64,000 nucleotides of DNA from Nitratireductor kimnyeongensis (GTDB taxonomy: Bacteria; Pseudomonadota; Alphaproteobacteria; Rhizobiales; Rhizobiaceae), in NCBI RefSeq assembly GCF_019891395.1, contig NZ_CP078143.1, positions 1,154,001 through 1,218,000 of the forward strand, in the 5' to 3' direction. The position numbers were made by a program, and so were the translations under genes. Position 1 is the first letter of the stretch. Each line of letters opens with the position of its first letter. The notes below the pieces were generated by a model. The model saw only the letters and a list, made by a program, of their open reading frames with translations, had not been told where the DNA came from and ran no database searches. Shown here in pieces: positions 27,393 to 35,937 of the stretch.

Positions 27393-27980
27393 TCACGCTT
27401 CAGTGAATCGCCGCAACCCCGTCTCGGTAAGGATTTCCGACAGGGGCTGGTCATGCGCCTCGTCGGGCACGTTTTCGACCTGCTGGCAGTCAAAGGCGAT
27501 GCCGATCAGGCGCGGTGCGCAACCCTTCACCTTCAGCCGTGCAATGGCGCGGTCGTAGTAGCCCGCCCCATAGCCGATGCGATGGCCGCGTGCATCGAAG
27601 GCGGCGAGCGGAACCAGCATCACATCGGGATCGAGCACCGCCGTGCCCTCGCCCGGGCCCATGGTCCCGAACCCCATATCGATCATCGGCGCATCGGGCA
27701 GGTATTCGCGGAAGACGATGGTGGTTTTGTCGAGAATGGCCGGCAGCGCGATGCGTGCACCACGTGCGGCAAGTGCGGTCATCAGCGGACGCACATCCAT
27801 TTCAGAACGCATCGGCCAGAAACTGGAGACCACGCCCCCCGGCGACGGCGCCAGCGCATCCGCATGGGTGGCAACCCGCTGCCCCACATCCACGCGCCAC
27901 GCGGCATCCAGCGCATCGCGGCGCGCGAGCGCTGCTGAACGAAGCTCTTTTTTGAGATCGCGTGGAGTGGTCATGCGCAT
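27393..27980 (-). CDS. fau: 5-formyltetrahydrofolate cyclo-ligase
   Basis: Converts 5-formyl-THF to 5,10-methenyl-THF with ATP, recycling the folate pool. It has about 195 residues. The N-terminal RDLKKELRSAALARRDAL holds the basic nucleotide-binding residues, and HRIGYGAGYYDRAIARL is the conserved glycine-rich loop. Starts at 27980 or 27974 are possible; neither has a clear ribosome-binding site. The gene lies directly downstream of the 6S RNA gene, the classical ssrS-fau (ygfA) arrangement, so it may be expressed partly by read-through from 6S. Confidence 0.93.
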   Translation of the reverse strand: MRMTTPRDLKKELRSAALARRDALDAAWRVDVGQRVATHADALAPSPGGVVSSFWPMRSEMDVRPLMTALAARGARIALPAILDKTTIVFREYLPDAPMIDMGFGTMGPGEGTAVLDPDVMLVPLAAFDARGHRIGYGAGYYDRAIARLKVKGCAPRLIGIAFDCQQVENVPDEAHDQPLSEILTETGLRRFTEA

Positions 27981-28046
27981 TGATGTGTGGTGTGTCTCGG
28001 CATCACGCCACGGTAAACAGACAAACCGCAGAGAAAAAGGAAAAGA

Positions 28047-28205
28047 GTGGCGATCCACGGCAACCGATGGAATACACGATCCCGGGAACCTACAAAGTAG
28101 GTGGGCGCGGTATAGCCAAGCCCACGGGCGAGACCAGGGACAGCTCCCTTAAGGATCGATAAGGCCCCGGGGAATTAGATTCCTGTCGGGAAGCGCAGAC
28201 CGCAC
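28047..28205 (-). ncRNA. ssrS: 6S RNA (RNA polymerase-sigma70 regulator)
   Basis: Read leftward, the roughly 159-nt segment begins GTGCGGTC and ends GATCGCCAC; these ends pair with a single bulged C to form the closing stem. Inside are a CGATCC/GGATCG stem flanking a large asymmetric bubble, a GTGGGC/GCCCAC hairpin, and the GGGAGCTGTCCC segment I associate with rhizobial 6S. A T-rich tail follows (28046-28032). Position immediately upstream of fau is the classical 6S locus. 6S mimics an open promoter and sequesters holoenzyme in stationary phase. The identification is structural and positional, not from a search. Confidence 0.72.
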
Positions 28206-28209
28206 GAGC

Positions 28210-28239
28210 AATATAGTCCTCCGCCCCCTGCTTCGCCAG
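28210..28239 (-). promoter_or_regulatory. Probable 6S RNA promoter
   Basis: Reading leftward, TATATT (28215-28210) lies 5 nt before the inferred 6S 5' end. A weak -35, TGGCGA (28239-28234), is 18 nt upstream. Only the -10 is convincing. Confidence 0.4.
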
Positions 28240-28322
28240 TGGCATTCGCGCACTTGCGCCAGCAAAATTGACCCAATAGGGTCGCGCTCGAATTTTGAGC
28301 TGGAACCACACCGCAAGGACTG

Positions 28323-29165
28323 ATGCGCATGCGTTTTGAAGGCACGGCGGATTACGTCGCCGACAAGGATCTGATGGTGGCCGTGAACGCGGCAATCGCG
28401 CTGGAGCGCCCACTTCTCGTTAAGGGCGAACCCGGTACTGGCAAGACCGAGCTTGCAAAGCAGGTGGCGGCAGCGCTCGGGCTCGATCTGATCGAATGGC
28501 ATGTCAAATCCACCACGCGCGCGCAGCAGGGGCTTTATGAATATGACGCCGTCTCGCGCCTGCGCGACAGCCAGCTGGGCGATGAGCGCTTCAACGACAT
28601 CAAGAACTACATCAAACGCGGAAAACTGTGGGAAGCTTTCGCGGCAGACCGCAAGACCGTTCTCCTGATCGACGAGATCGACAAGGCCGATATCGAATTC
28701 CCCAACGACCTGTTGCAGGAGCTCGATAAGATGGAGTTCTTTGTCTACGAGACCGGCGAGACGGTGAAGGCGATCCACCGCCCCATCGTCATCATCACGT
28801 CGAACAATGAGAAGGAACTGCCGGACGCCTTTCTGCGCCGCTGCTTTTTCCACTACATCCGCTTTCCCGATGCCGAGACGCTGGCAGATATTGTCGAGGT
28901 CCACTATCCCGGCATCAAGAAGAACCTGGTGTCTGCCGCCCTCAGCCAGTTTTATGAAATCCGCGAGGTACCGGGGCTGAAGAAAAAGCCCTCCACATCA
29001 GAGGCGCTGGACTGGATCCGGCTGCTGGTTTCAGACGATGTAGATCCGGAAGACCTGCGCGGCGAGGCGAAAAACGCCCTGCCCCGTCTGCATGGCGCAC
29101 TCTTGAAAAACGAGCAGGACGTCCACCTCTTCGAGAAACTCGCCTTCATGGCACGGCGGCAATAG
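28323..29165 (+). CDS. MoxR-family AAA+ ATPase
   Basis: ATPase that typically acts as a metal-insertion or assembly chaperone with a VWA partner (CoxD-like group). It has 280 residues. Walker A is LLVKGEPGTGKTELAKQVAA (K41) and Walker B TVLLIDEIDKAD (D117, E118); ITSNNEKELPDAFLRRCF covers sensor 1 and the arginine finger. ATG 28323 and 28329 are both possible, and AAGGA is better spaced for the second. The CoxE-like VWA gene at 30176 is its expected partner, but a GNAT and a reverse-oriented HNH gene lie between. Confidence 0.92.
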   Translation: MRMRFEGTADYVADKDLMVAVNAAIALERPLLVKGEPGTGKTELAKQVAAALGLDLIEWHVKSTTRAQQGLYEYDAVSRLRDSQLGDERFNDIKNYIKRGKLWEAFAADRKTVLLIDEIDKADIEFPNDLLQELDKMEFFVYETGETVKAIHRPIVIITSNNEKELPDAFLRRCFFHYIRFPDAETLADIVEVHYPGIKKNLVSAALSQFYEIREVPGLKKKPSTSEALDWIRLLVSDDVDPEDLRGEAKNALPRLHGALLKNEQDVHLFEKLAFMARRQ

Positions 29166-29245
29166 GCGCAAGACCTGCACCTCACTGGCCCTTGTCAAGA
29201 GGGCGCCTTGCGCCCGACGATGCTGCGACCGGTAGGGAGAACATC

Positions 29246-29692
29246 ATGACCGATATCACCATCCGTCCGCTTGCAAGAACCGACGAAAACGAATGGCGCC
29301 GGCTGTGGACGGATTATCTGACATTTTACAAGACGAGCGTGCCTGAAGCGGTCTATGCCACCACATGGGAGCGGCTTTTCGACACTGGCGAATACGAACC
29401 CAATGGCCTGATCGCCGAGATGGACGGAAAGCCTGTCGGTCTGGTGCATTACATGTTCCACCGCACCTGCTGGACGGTTGGCAACAACTGCTATCTGCAG
29501 GACCTCTACGCCGATCCCACCGTGCGTGGAAAGGGCATTGGCCGGGCGCTGATCGAGGCTGTGTACGAAAAGGCGGACGAGGCAGGTGCTGCCAATGTCT
29601 ACTGGATGACGCAGGATTTCAACGAAACCGCGCGTAAGCTCTATGACAGGATCGCGAAACTGACGCCGTTTATCAAGTACCAGCGGCGCTAA
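29246..29692 (+). CDS. GNAT-family N-acetyltransferase
   Basis: A 148-residue acyltransferase with the GNAT fold. The acetyl-CoA-binding motif A is LQDLYADPTVRGKGIGRALI (R/Q-x-x-G-x-G/A form RGKGIG), followed by a motif B-like NVYWMTQDFNETARKLYDR. AGGGAG precedes ATG 29246. The acceptor is unknown; it could be a small amine or a protein. It lies between the MoxR and VWA genes, and its last 4 nt overlap the convergent HNH gene. Confidence 0.88.
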   Translation: MTDITIRPLARTDENEWRRLWTDYLTFYKTSVPEAVYATTWERLFDTGEYEPNGLIAEMDGKPVGLVHYMFHRTCWTVGNNCYLQDLYADPTVRGKGIGRALIEAVYEKADEAGAANVYWMTQDFNETARKLYDRIAKLTPFIKYQRR

Positions 29693-30111
29693 ACACGGCA
29701 CGCGGTCTTCTTCGGCTGATCCTTCCGCATCTGTCCATTCAACGTATAGCTCTTCTTCAGATACGAGAGCCCTGCGACGAACCACAGATGAGGGAGGGGC
29801 CATTGATGGCGATGCTTCCGCTTCCTTTTCTCCGCGAAATACTCGCTGGAAAGAAATTCCGCGACAGACTGGGTGCCCTTGGCACGGTTGCATTCAAGAC
29901 AGCATGGCAGGGTGTGTAACCCGGGCGCATAGACACGAGGGACAACATGATCGCGTGTTGCCTTGGTTGGCGGCAAAGGTTTGCCGGCGACGGCACGACG
30001 CCGCATCGGGATTCCGCAATAGGCGCACCAGTTCTTACGGTCATCCTGCCACCAGAAACCGATTAGGGACTCCGCCGAACGTATCAGGGAATGCAATTGA
30101 TCTGTTTCCAT
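29689..30111 (-). CDS. HNH-endonuclease-like protein
   Basis: A 140-residue protein with a zinc-ribbon HNH core: WCAYCG (C29, C32), TRDHVVPRVY (D54, H55) and LPCCLECNRAKGT (C71, C74, N75). This is the C-C-DH-C-C-N pattern of HNH nucleases. Both flanks are short and basic. It is oriented against its neighbours and overlaps the GNAT gene by 4 nt. By eye it is less GC-rich than the genes around it, which may mean later acquisition. The target is unknown and there is no toxin, methylase or integrase nearby. Confidence 0.8.
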   Translation of the reverse strand: METDQLHSLIRSAESLIGFWWQDDRKNWCAYCGIPMRRRAVAGKPLPPTKATRDHVVPRVYAPGLHTLPCCLECNRAKGTQSVAEFLSSEYFAEKRKRKHRHQWPLPHLWFVAGLSYLKKSYTLNGQMRKDQPKKTACRV

Positions 30112-30175
30112 GGCACCTGTTGTATGGAAATTGTTCCAACATCAGCCAAACGCCAACTGAGAGTTTTTAGTTAAA

Positions 30176-31366
30176 ATGTTCATTCCCTTTTTCCTGGAGC
30201 TGAAAGCCGCGCGCGTTCCTGTTTCGCTGCGCGAATATCTTTCGCTTTTGGAGGGGATGGAGAAGGAGCTTGTCTCCAACGATGTCGAGGCCTTCTACTA
30301 TCTCGCACGCGCCGCTCTGGTGAAGGACGAACGGCATATCGACCGGTTCGATCAGGTGTTCTCGCATGTCTTCAAGGGTGTCGAAGCGGTGTCGGGTGGC
30401 GAAGGTGTTGCGCCGCAGGCAATCCCCGAGGAATGGCTGCGCAAGCTGGCGGAAAAGCACCTCAGCGAGGAAGAGAAAATGCTGGTTGAGGCCATGGGTG
30501 GCTTCGAAAAGCTCATGGAAACACTGAAAGAGCGTCTTGCCGAGCAGAAGGGGCGGCATCAAGGTGGCAACAAGTGGATCGGCACCGCCGGCACTTCTCC
30601 ATTTGGCGCCTATGGCTACAATCCCGAAGGCGTGCGCGTCGGCCAGCATGAATCGCGCCACCGCCGTGCGGTAAAGGTGTGGGACAAGCGCGAGTTCAAA
30701 AATTTCGATGATGCGGTGGAGCTCGGCACGCGCAACATCAAGGTGGCACTGAAGCGGCTGCGCCGCTGGGTGCGCGAGGGCGCGGTGGAAGAGTTCGACC
30801 TGCCCGGCACGGTACAGGCCACCGCCGAACACGGCTATCTGGATGTCAAAACCCGGCCCGAACGGCGCAACGCGGTGAAGCTTCTGATGTTTTTCGATGT
30901 GGGCGGTTCGATGGACGATCACATCCGCATTGTGGAAGAGCTGTTTTCGGCGGCGCGCGCCGAGTTCAAGCACATGGAATATTATTACTTCCACAACTGC
31001 CTCTACGAGGGCGTATGGAAGGACAACCGCCGCCGTTATTCCGAAGTGACACCCACTTTCGACGTGCTTCACAAATTCGGGCCCGACTACAAGGTCATTT
31101 TCGTTGGTGATGCTTCAATGAGCCCCTATGAAATCGCCTATCCGGGCGGCTCGGTGGAGCACTGGAACGAGGAAGCCGGCCATGTGTGGCTGAACCGCGT
31201 TCTCCAGCAATGGCCGAATGCGGTGTGGCTCAACCCGGTGCCGGAAAAACACTGGCGCTACACACACTCGATCCAGATGCTGCAGGAGATTTTCTCAGGC
31301 CGCATGTATCCGATGACGCTCGCGGGACTGGAAGCGGCCACGCGGGAGCTTTCGCGGAAGCATTGA
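30176..31366 (+). CDS. VWA-domain CoxE-like protein, MoxR partner
   Basis: A 396-residue protein of the CoxE/DUF58-VWA type. A helical N-terminal half ends in a Gly-rich linker (TAGTSPFGAYGYNPEG), followed by a von Willebrand A domain with the MIDAS motif FFDVGGSMDD (D241, G243, S245) and later FVGDASMSPYE. Such proteins act with MoxR ATPases in enzyme maturation, such as metal insertion. Here the MoxR gene is 1 kb upstream with two genes interposed. No obvious client operon (for example CO dehydrogenase) is in the window, so its target is unknown. Confidence 0.9.
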   Translation: MFIPFFLELKAARVPVSLREYLSLLEGMEKELVSNDVEAFYYLARAALVKDERHIDRFDQVFSHVFKGVEAVSGGEGVAPQAIPEEWLRKLAEKHLSEEEKMLVEAMGGFEKLMETLKERLAEQKGRHQGGNKWIGTAGTSPFGAYGYNPEGVRVGQHESRHRRAVKVWDKREFKNFDDAVELGTRNIKVALKRLRRWVREGAVEEFDLPGTVQATAEHGYLDVKTRPERRNAVKLLMFFDVGGSMDDHIRIVEELFSAARAEFKHMEYYYFHNCLYEGVWKDNRRRYSEVTPTFDVLHKFGPDYKVIFVGDASMSPYEIAYPGGSVEHWNEEAGHVWLNRVLQQWPNAVWLNPVPEKHWRYTHSIQMLQEIFSGRMYPMTLAGLEAATRELSRKH

Positions 31367-31387
31367 CCCCGAGGAGGCGCGTTTCGA

Positions 31388-32173
31388 TCAGGCCACGCCC
31401 CTACGCCCGACCATACGCCGGCCCACGGGATGCTGCCCCTTCGCTTCGTCTCCTGTCTGCAGCGTTCCGGTGCATTCGCGCCCGAAAATCAGTTCCAGAA
31501 ACTCCACCAGCCACTGTTTCAGGTGCCGGTCCCAAATGAGTCGCCCCCCCAGATGGTCGCGGCCCTGCTGGGCACCGGGCATGACGAAACGATGCGCGCC
31601 GCGCACCACCCAGCGCTGCATCATGGCGCGCGTGAGTTCGGCATGAAACTGAACGCCCCAGGCGTTTTCGCCATAGCGGAAGGCCTGATTGGGGTAATGC
31701 TCGGCAGTGGCCAGAAGCGTGGCATCCTTCGGCAGGGAAAAGCCTTCACGGTGAAACTGGTAGACCATTTCCGGCCAATGGAGCAGCTTGCGTCCGGCGT
31801 CCGTTGCGCGCAACGGATACCAGCCGATTTCGACCAGTCCGTCATCATGGCTCTTCACCTGCCCGCCCAGGTGCTTCACCAGCAATTGCGCGCCGAGGCA
31901 GATACCGAGAAAGGGCTTGTTCTCCCGCAACGGAACAGCGAGCCAGTCGGTCTCGCGCCGTACAAAATCGTCATGGTCATTGGCGCTCATGGGACCACCG
32001 AACATCACCACGCCAGCATGATCTTCAAGCGTTTCAGGCAGAAGATGCCCCAGCGGGGGACGGCGGATATCCAACGAGAAGCCACTTGCCTGCAACACCT
32101 GGCCAACACGCCCTGCACTGGATGTTTCCTGATGCAGGACAATCAGGATCCTGCGGCTCGGCTCGGTCCCCAT
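31388..32173 (-). CDS. Class I glutamine amidotransferase (GuaA-type domain, stand-alone)
   Basis: A 261-residue stand-alone GATase1 protein. The nucleophile is C92 in FLGICLGAQLLVKHLGG, and the catalytic His/Glu pair is H177 and E179 in GVQFHAEL, where most relatives have HPE. The N-terminus has the VVMFGGPMSAND-type strand. Such proteins can hydrolyse glutamine or gamma-glutamyl compounds, or be unassigned peptidases. It starts 5 nt after the TerB-domain gene, so the two form an operon, and converges on the VWA gene. Confidence 0.87.
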   Translation of the reverse strand: MGTEPSRRILIVLHQETSSAGRVGQVLQASGFSLDIRRPPLGHLLPETLEDHAGVVMFGGPMSANDHDDFVRRETDWLAVPLRENKPFLGICLGAQLLVKHLGGQVKSHDDGLVEIGWYPLRATDAGRKLLHWPEMVYQFHREGFSLPKDATLLATAEHYPNQAFRYGENAWGVQFHAELTRAMMQRWVVRGAHRFVMPGAQQGRDHLGGRLIWDRHLKQWLVEFLELIFGRECTGTLQTGDEAKGQHPVGRRMVGRRGVA

Positions 32174-32178
32174 GGCAA

Positions 32179-32643
32179 TCAGCTCTTGGCGTGTTTCTCT
32201 TGCATTTCCTGGCGCAGGATTACCCGATCCCGATTGTCGACGCCAATAAGCTCCGCCACACGCCAGACAAGGTTGTCCTCCAGTTCATGCATTTCGCCAT
32301 CGGCGAAGACGATGCCCCACATGAGGCCGATGAAGGCCTTTCGCGCATCGGCATCCAGATGCCGTTTCAAAACGCTGGTGAAGGCGTAGAGGTCGATCGC
32401 CTCTTGTTCGGCTTTCTCACCAGCCTTGACGATCTTCTCAAGCTCCGCCCCCGTCAGATTGTAGGTGCTGGAAAGGGTTTCCCTGAGCTTTTCGACCTCA
32501 GATGCTTCACGAATGCCATCAGCATCGAGAACGTGGAAAAGCAATGCGGCGGCAGCCACACGCGGATCATCTTCCGGCTTCACCGTCGTTTGGCGGCTGC
32601 TGCCTGGAAGATCTTTCAGAAAGGACATAATGCTGTCGAACAT
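32179..32643 (-). CDS. TerB-domain protein
   Basis: A 154-residue acidic helical protein with a TerB-like domain. DPRVAAAALLFHVLDADG and GLMWGIVFADGEMHELED show the two-repeat acidic DxDG/ADG pattern typical of the family. TerB proteins are associated with tellurite resistance and with membrane or metal-linked stress responses. No other ter gene is in the immediate operon (a TerC-family gene is 5.7 kb away and belongs to a different branch). It is co-directional with and 5 nt from the glutamine amidotransferase gene. Confidence 0.85.
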   Translation of the reverse strand: MFDSIMSFLKDLPGSSRQTTVKPEDDPRVAAAALLFHVLDADGIREASEVEKLRETLSSTYNLTGAELEKIVKAGEKAEQEAIDLYAFTSVLKRHLDADARKAFIGLMWGIVFADGEMHELEDNLVWRVAELIGVDNRDRVILRQEMQEKHAKS

Positions 32644-32709
32644 GAGGGCCTGCTGTTCGGATCACGTGGAGGAGCGACCCGCCCTGAAGCGAATCGCGAC
32701 ATCTCAATC

Positions 32710-34350
32710 TTAAAATAGGCGGAAGGGACTTTGCGTCGAGCCGTTCTTGTCGTCCGGGTCCACGCCGGGGTCGTCAGGCAATGGCGGTTTGACTGGTTCG
32801 TCCTTGGATGAAGGATCTGTCTTCAGCCCGTTGACCGGGACGGGTTTCGCCTGCGGCGCGGGCTTCTGTGAACGAGCTTGCGTATCCGCTGCCTTTTCTT
32901 CCGGCTTTGCGTCTTTCGGCTTTTCCGCTTCGACAGGCTCTGCCTCGATTACCACCGGATCGGGTGCCGTCTCGTCGGGTTCACGCGCTTCTTCCGCACC
33001 CTCTGGTGCTGCGATGGCAGGGGCCGGCGAGAAATCTTCATCGCCTTCGACCACCTGCGCCAGCCGTTCCATGGGCATGCGCCACTCGAACGCATCCAGC
33101 TTGCCGGTGACGGGCGAAATCGGCGCCCAGCGGTCCGCCACATAGCCATCGGCGACCCAGGCGGGATCGCGCGGCGCACGCAGCGCCTTGGCAAGCCACT
33201 GGCGCACGCGGCCCTGATCTCCGGTCTCGGCTTCCTCGATGTCGGCCATCAGGAGATAGACGCTTTCGCGCGGCCCCAGCCGGGCGGCTGCCTCGCAGGA
33301 CTCCCGTGCGAGCTTGAACTCGCCCGCGTCGAGCGCCGCACGGCCAACGATCAGGGCCGATTCCACATTGTTGCGCTTCAGGGACTGGAGTTTCTTGGCT
33401 CGCGCCAGACGGTCCTGCGTGGAATCACCGGGGCGAGCATGGATATAGGCTTCCGCAATTTCGGGATGCGGTTCTTTCTTCCAGACGGTCTCCAGAACTT
33501 TTGAACCCTTGCGCAACTCGTTTTGGCGGAACAGCGCCCTGGCAGCGGTCACAGCCGCAGGCACGAAATCCGGCCGCAGCTTGTGGGCTTCCATGGCGGC
33601 GGTGCGCGCAGCCTGAGGATCGGCGTCCAGCACTTCGAGAGCCTTGGCGGTGAGCAACACGGCGCGACGATCGGTGACGCTCTCGCGCGCATCCTTGCCG
33701 CTCGGCTTGCGGCTGCCGAGCAATGCCAATGCCCCATCCCAGTCGCCCTCTGCCGTCTTCCCATCCAGTGTGGCGTTCACGGCCCAGTCAAGCTGGGGTG
33801 CATCTTCCACCGCCCGCTCCGCATAATGGCGGGCAACCTCGCGCTCACCCATTCGCTCGGCCTCGAGATACAGTCCGCGCAGACCCAGAAGACGCATCTC
33901 GGGATCGTCGAGCATCGCGGTGAACTTGTCGCGCGCCGCTTGCCGATCACCGTCCAGCAATGCTGCCTGCGCATCGAGAAGATGGATGAGCGGCTCCTGA
34001 TCGGAAGAAATGAGCTTGGCCGCCTGCTGGCTCATGCGCCGCGCCAGACCGCCATCACCGGCGCCGGCCGCTATCATCCCGGTGGAAAGCGCCTGATAGC
34101 CGCGATCGCGACGACGCACACGGAAATACCGCGCAACCGCATAAGGGCTCGTCCAGATGCTGCGGATCAGCCACCACAGGATCATCACCGCCGCGACGAT
34201 GGCAACGATGGCAACCGCAGCCACCATGAGGGAGACCTCGTAGCGATAGCCCGCGAAGGTGACGACAAGATCGCCGGGGCGCTCGGCCAGCCAGGCAAAG
34301 CCCAGCCCCAGAAGGAAGACGACAACAAGATAGAAGAGAATTCGGAACAT
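32710..34350 (-). CDS. hemY: HemY-like haem-biosynthesis-associated TPR membrane protein
   Basis: A 546-residue inner-membrane protein with two N-terminal helices (FYLVVVFLLGLGFAW and MVAAVAIVAIVAAVMILWWL), a HemY N-terminal domain and TPR-like helical repeats. A disordered Pro/Glu/Lys-rich C-terminal tail of about 110 residues follows. This HemY is the E. coli hemY-operon type and not protoporphyrinogen oxidase. It follows the mitofilin-like gene by 6 nt in the hemC-hemD-mitofilin-hemY cluster, so the genes are probably co-transcribed and the products jointly located at the membrane. Confidence 0.92.
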   Translation of the reverse strand: MFRILFYLVVVFLLGLGFAWLAERPGDLVVTFAGYRYEVSLMVAAVAIVAIVAAVMILWWLIRSIWTSPYAVARYFRVRRRDRGYQALSTGMIAAGAGDGGLARRMSQQAAKLISSDQEPLIHLLDAQAALLDGDRQAARDKFTAMLDDPEMRLLGLRGLYLEAERMGEREVARHYAERAVEDAPQLDWAVNATLDGKTAEGDWDGALALLGSRKPSGKDARESVTDRRAVLLTAKALEVLDADPQAARTAAMEAHKLRPDFVPAAVTAARALFRQNELRKGSKVLETVWKKEPHPEIAEAYIHARPGDSTQDRLARAKKLQSLKRNNVESALIVGRAALDAGEFKLARESCEAAARLGPRESVYLLMADIEEAETGDQGRVRQWLAKALRAPRDPAWVADGYVADRWAPISPVTGKLDAFEWRMPMERLAQVVEGDEDFSPAPAIAAPEGAEEAREPDETAPDPVVIEAEPVEAEKPKDAKPEEKAADTQARSQKPAPQAKPVPVNGLKTDPSSKDEPVKPPLPDDPGVDPDDKNGSTQSPFRLF

Positions 34351-34356
34351 CTGCGC

Positions 34357-35835
34357 TTATGCCCCCTTCAGCGCATCGGCGAGCGCCCTGTTCAATATCT
34401 GGTCGGCGGCCTGACGGGCCCTGAGCTTTTCAGCGAAATCGGCGCCGGCCTGTTTGCCTGCCTCCGGCAGAGTCTCGTATTCGGCAAGCGCCTTTTCATA
34501 ATCATTGGCGACCACGGCCGCTTCCATGCGTGCGGCGATCGCATCCGGCCCATCGCCTTCGACGCTGCCCACCGGACGCACCACCACGAGCGAGCGGGCG
34601 CTGGCCATCAGATTGTCGATGATGCCGCCACCGCCATCGCCCGCCTGGCGCGTGGTGGCGGCCACGATGCGGCTCGCCACTTCGGGCGCCTCGGCGGCAA
34701 GCGCCGCGCGGCTCGGCACACCGGAGTTCGCATTCGCCTCAAGCGGCGCCAGCGCCTCGGCCTCACCCTCGGGTGCGATGGCGGTATAGGTCTCAAGCTC
34801 GCTGGCATAAGGCGTGCCGCGCTCCACAGCGGATTTCAGTGTGGTCGCGGCAATGACCAGCGCCATGCGCGGGGCGGCATCCGCCTCCTCAGCCTGCGCC
34901 TTCAGCGCGTCGACCTCGGTCTTCAGTGTGGAAAGAGCCGCGGCGTTGTCAGACGCCGTCTGGCTCGCCGTACCGGCCGCTTCGGATGCTTCCCGCACGC
35001 TGGCCTCTATCGACGAGATCCGGGAGGTTACATCTTCAAGCGCGGCTCCTGTTTCACCGCCTGCCGATAGGCCCTGCGTCTTTTCCTCAAGTGCTGCAAG
35101 CCGATCCGAGATCGCCTCAAGTCCCGGCCCCTCGCCGGCTTCGCCTGAGGAGATCGATTCGCGCAGCGCCGTAATCTCATTTCCCAGCTCGGAAAGGCGC
35201 TGCTCGGTTGCGCCGGCGCGCTCACGCGCCTCGCTCAACGCGGCCTCCACCGCTTCAGTGTTGCCGCTGGCGGCGGGCTGATCGCTCAACCTGCTTTCAA
35301 GTTCTGCCACCTGCTGACGGAGTGTTTCCAACGCCGGATCGGACGCATCGCCGCCCCTGTCGGGAGCCGGCAGGACCCCGGCCCACTGAAGGCCGCCGGC
35401 AAGCGCAAGCGCCACCACACCGCCAACAACACCACCGGCAACCGCACGGCCGGCGCCGCCGCTTTTGGGCGCTGTGGAACCCTGGAACTTTTCGGACTTC
35501 TTTTCAGCGTCGCCCTTGCTGGCACTGGCTTCGCCAGCCTTTGCGTCACGCCCAAAGCCGGCATCTTTGATCCCGGGCTTGTCTTTTGGCGCTGCGGCGG
35601 CCTGCTCATCTTTGGGTGCGGCGGAAGCCCCGGGCTTGGCAGATGAGGGCGTCTTGGCTGTTTCCGGCTTCGTCTCACTGGCGGTTTGCGCGCCTTGCCC
35701 GCCTGTCTGCTTGCTGGCTTCACCGGACGCGTCGGGCTTATCGACCTTTTCCCTCTTTACCTGATCGGGGTCCAGATCGATGGTCACCGGCTCCTTCTGG
35801 GTTTTGGAATGGCGCGTTCTCGGCGTTTTGACCAT
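34357..35835 (-). CDS. Mitofilin/Mic60-related inner-membrane protein
   Basis: A 492-residue protein of the alphaproteobacterial mitofilin family (COG4223). Residues 1-130 are disordered and Lys/Glu/Pro/Ala-rich. A single helix AVAGGVVGGVVALALAGGL follows, then a periplasmic coiled coil (about 170-330) and a C-terminal mitofilin-like helical region. Family members shape membranes and link to haem enzymes, as shown for Rhodobacter Mic60. ATG 35835 has GGAG seven bases upstream. It lies between hemD and hemY, a gene order conserved in rhizobia. Confidence 0.9.
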   Translation of the reverse strand: MVKTPRTRHSKTQKEPVTIDLDPDQVKREKVDKPDASGEASKQTGGQGAQTASETKPETAKTPSSAKPGASAAPKDEQAAAAPKDKPGIKDAGFGRDAKAGEASASKGDAEKKSEKFQGSTAPKSGGAGRAVAGGVVGGVVALALAGGLQWAGVLPAPDRGGDASDPALETLRQQVAELESRLSDQPAASGNTEAVEAALSEARERAGATEQRLSELGNEITALRESISSGEAGEGPGLEAISDRLAALEEKTQGLSAGGETGAALEDVTSRISSIEASVREASEAAGTASQTASDNAAALSTLKTEVDALKAQAEEADAAPRMALVIAATTLKSAVERGTPYASELETYTAIAPEGEAEALAPLEANANSGVPSRAALAAEAPEVASRIVAATTRQAGDGGGGIIDNLMASARSLVVVRPVGSVEGDGPDAIAARMEAAVVANDYEKALAEYETLPEAGKQAGADFAEKLRARQAADQILNRALADALKGA

Positions 35836-35937
35836 CAGGCAACTCCGCTGCAAAAGACTGTTCCTGCACTATGTGCAGTGCATATAAGTTCCTATCACAC
35901 CCCTATATGGTGAAAACAGGGGCTCACAGGATCGGGC

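Noticed and set aside
28323..31366. MoxR-GNAT-HNH-VWA as an antiphage island
   Set aside because: Only one nuclease-like gene, no methylase, integrase, toxin-antitoxin pair or other defence marker; MoxR/VWA has a known maturation role.
33523..35070. A 515-codon open frame on the plus strand opposite hemY and the mitofilin-like gene
   Set aside because: It is a codon-bias shadow: Arg/His-rich, no family motif, fully antisense to two well-supported genes.
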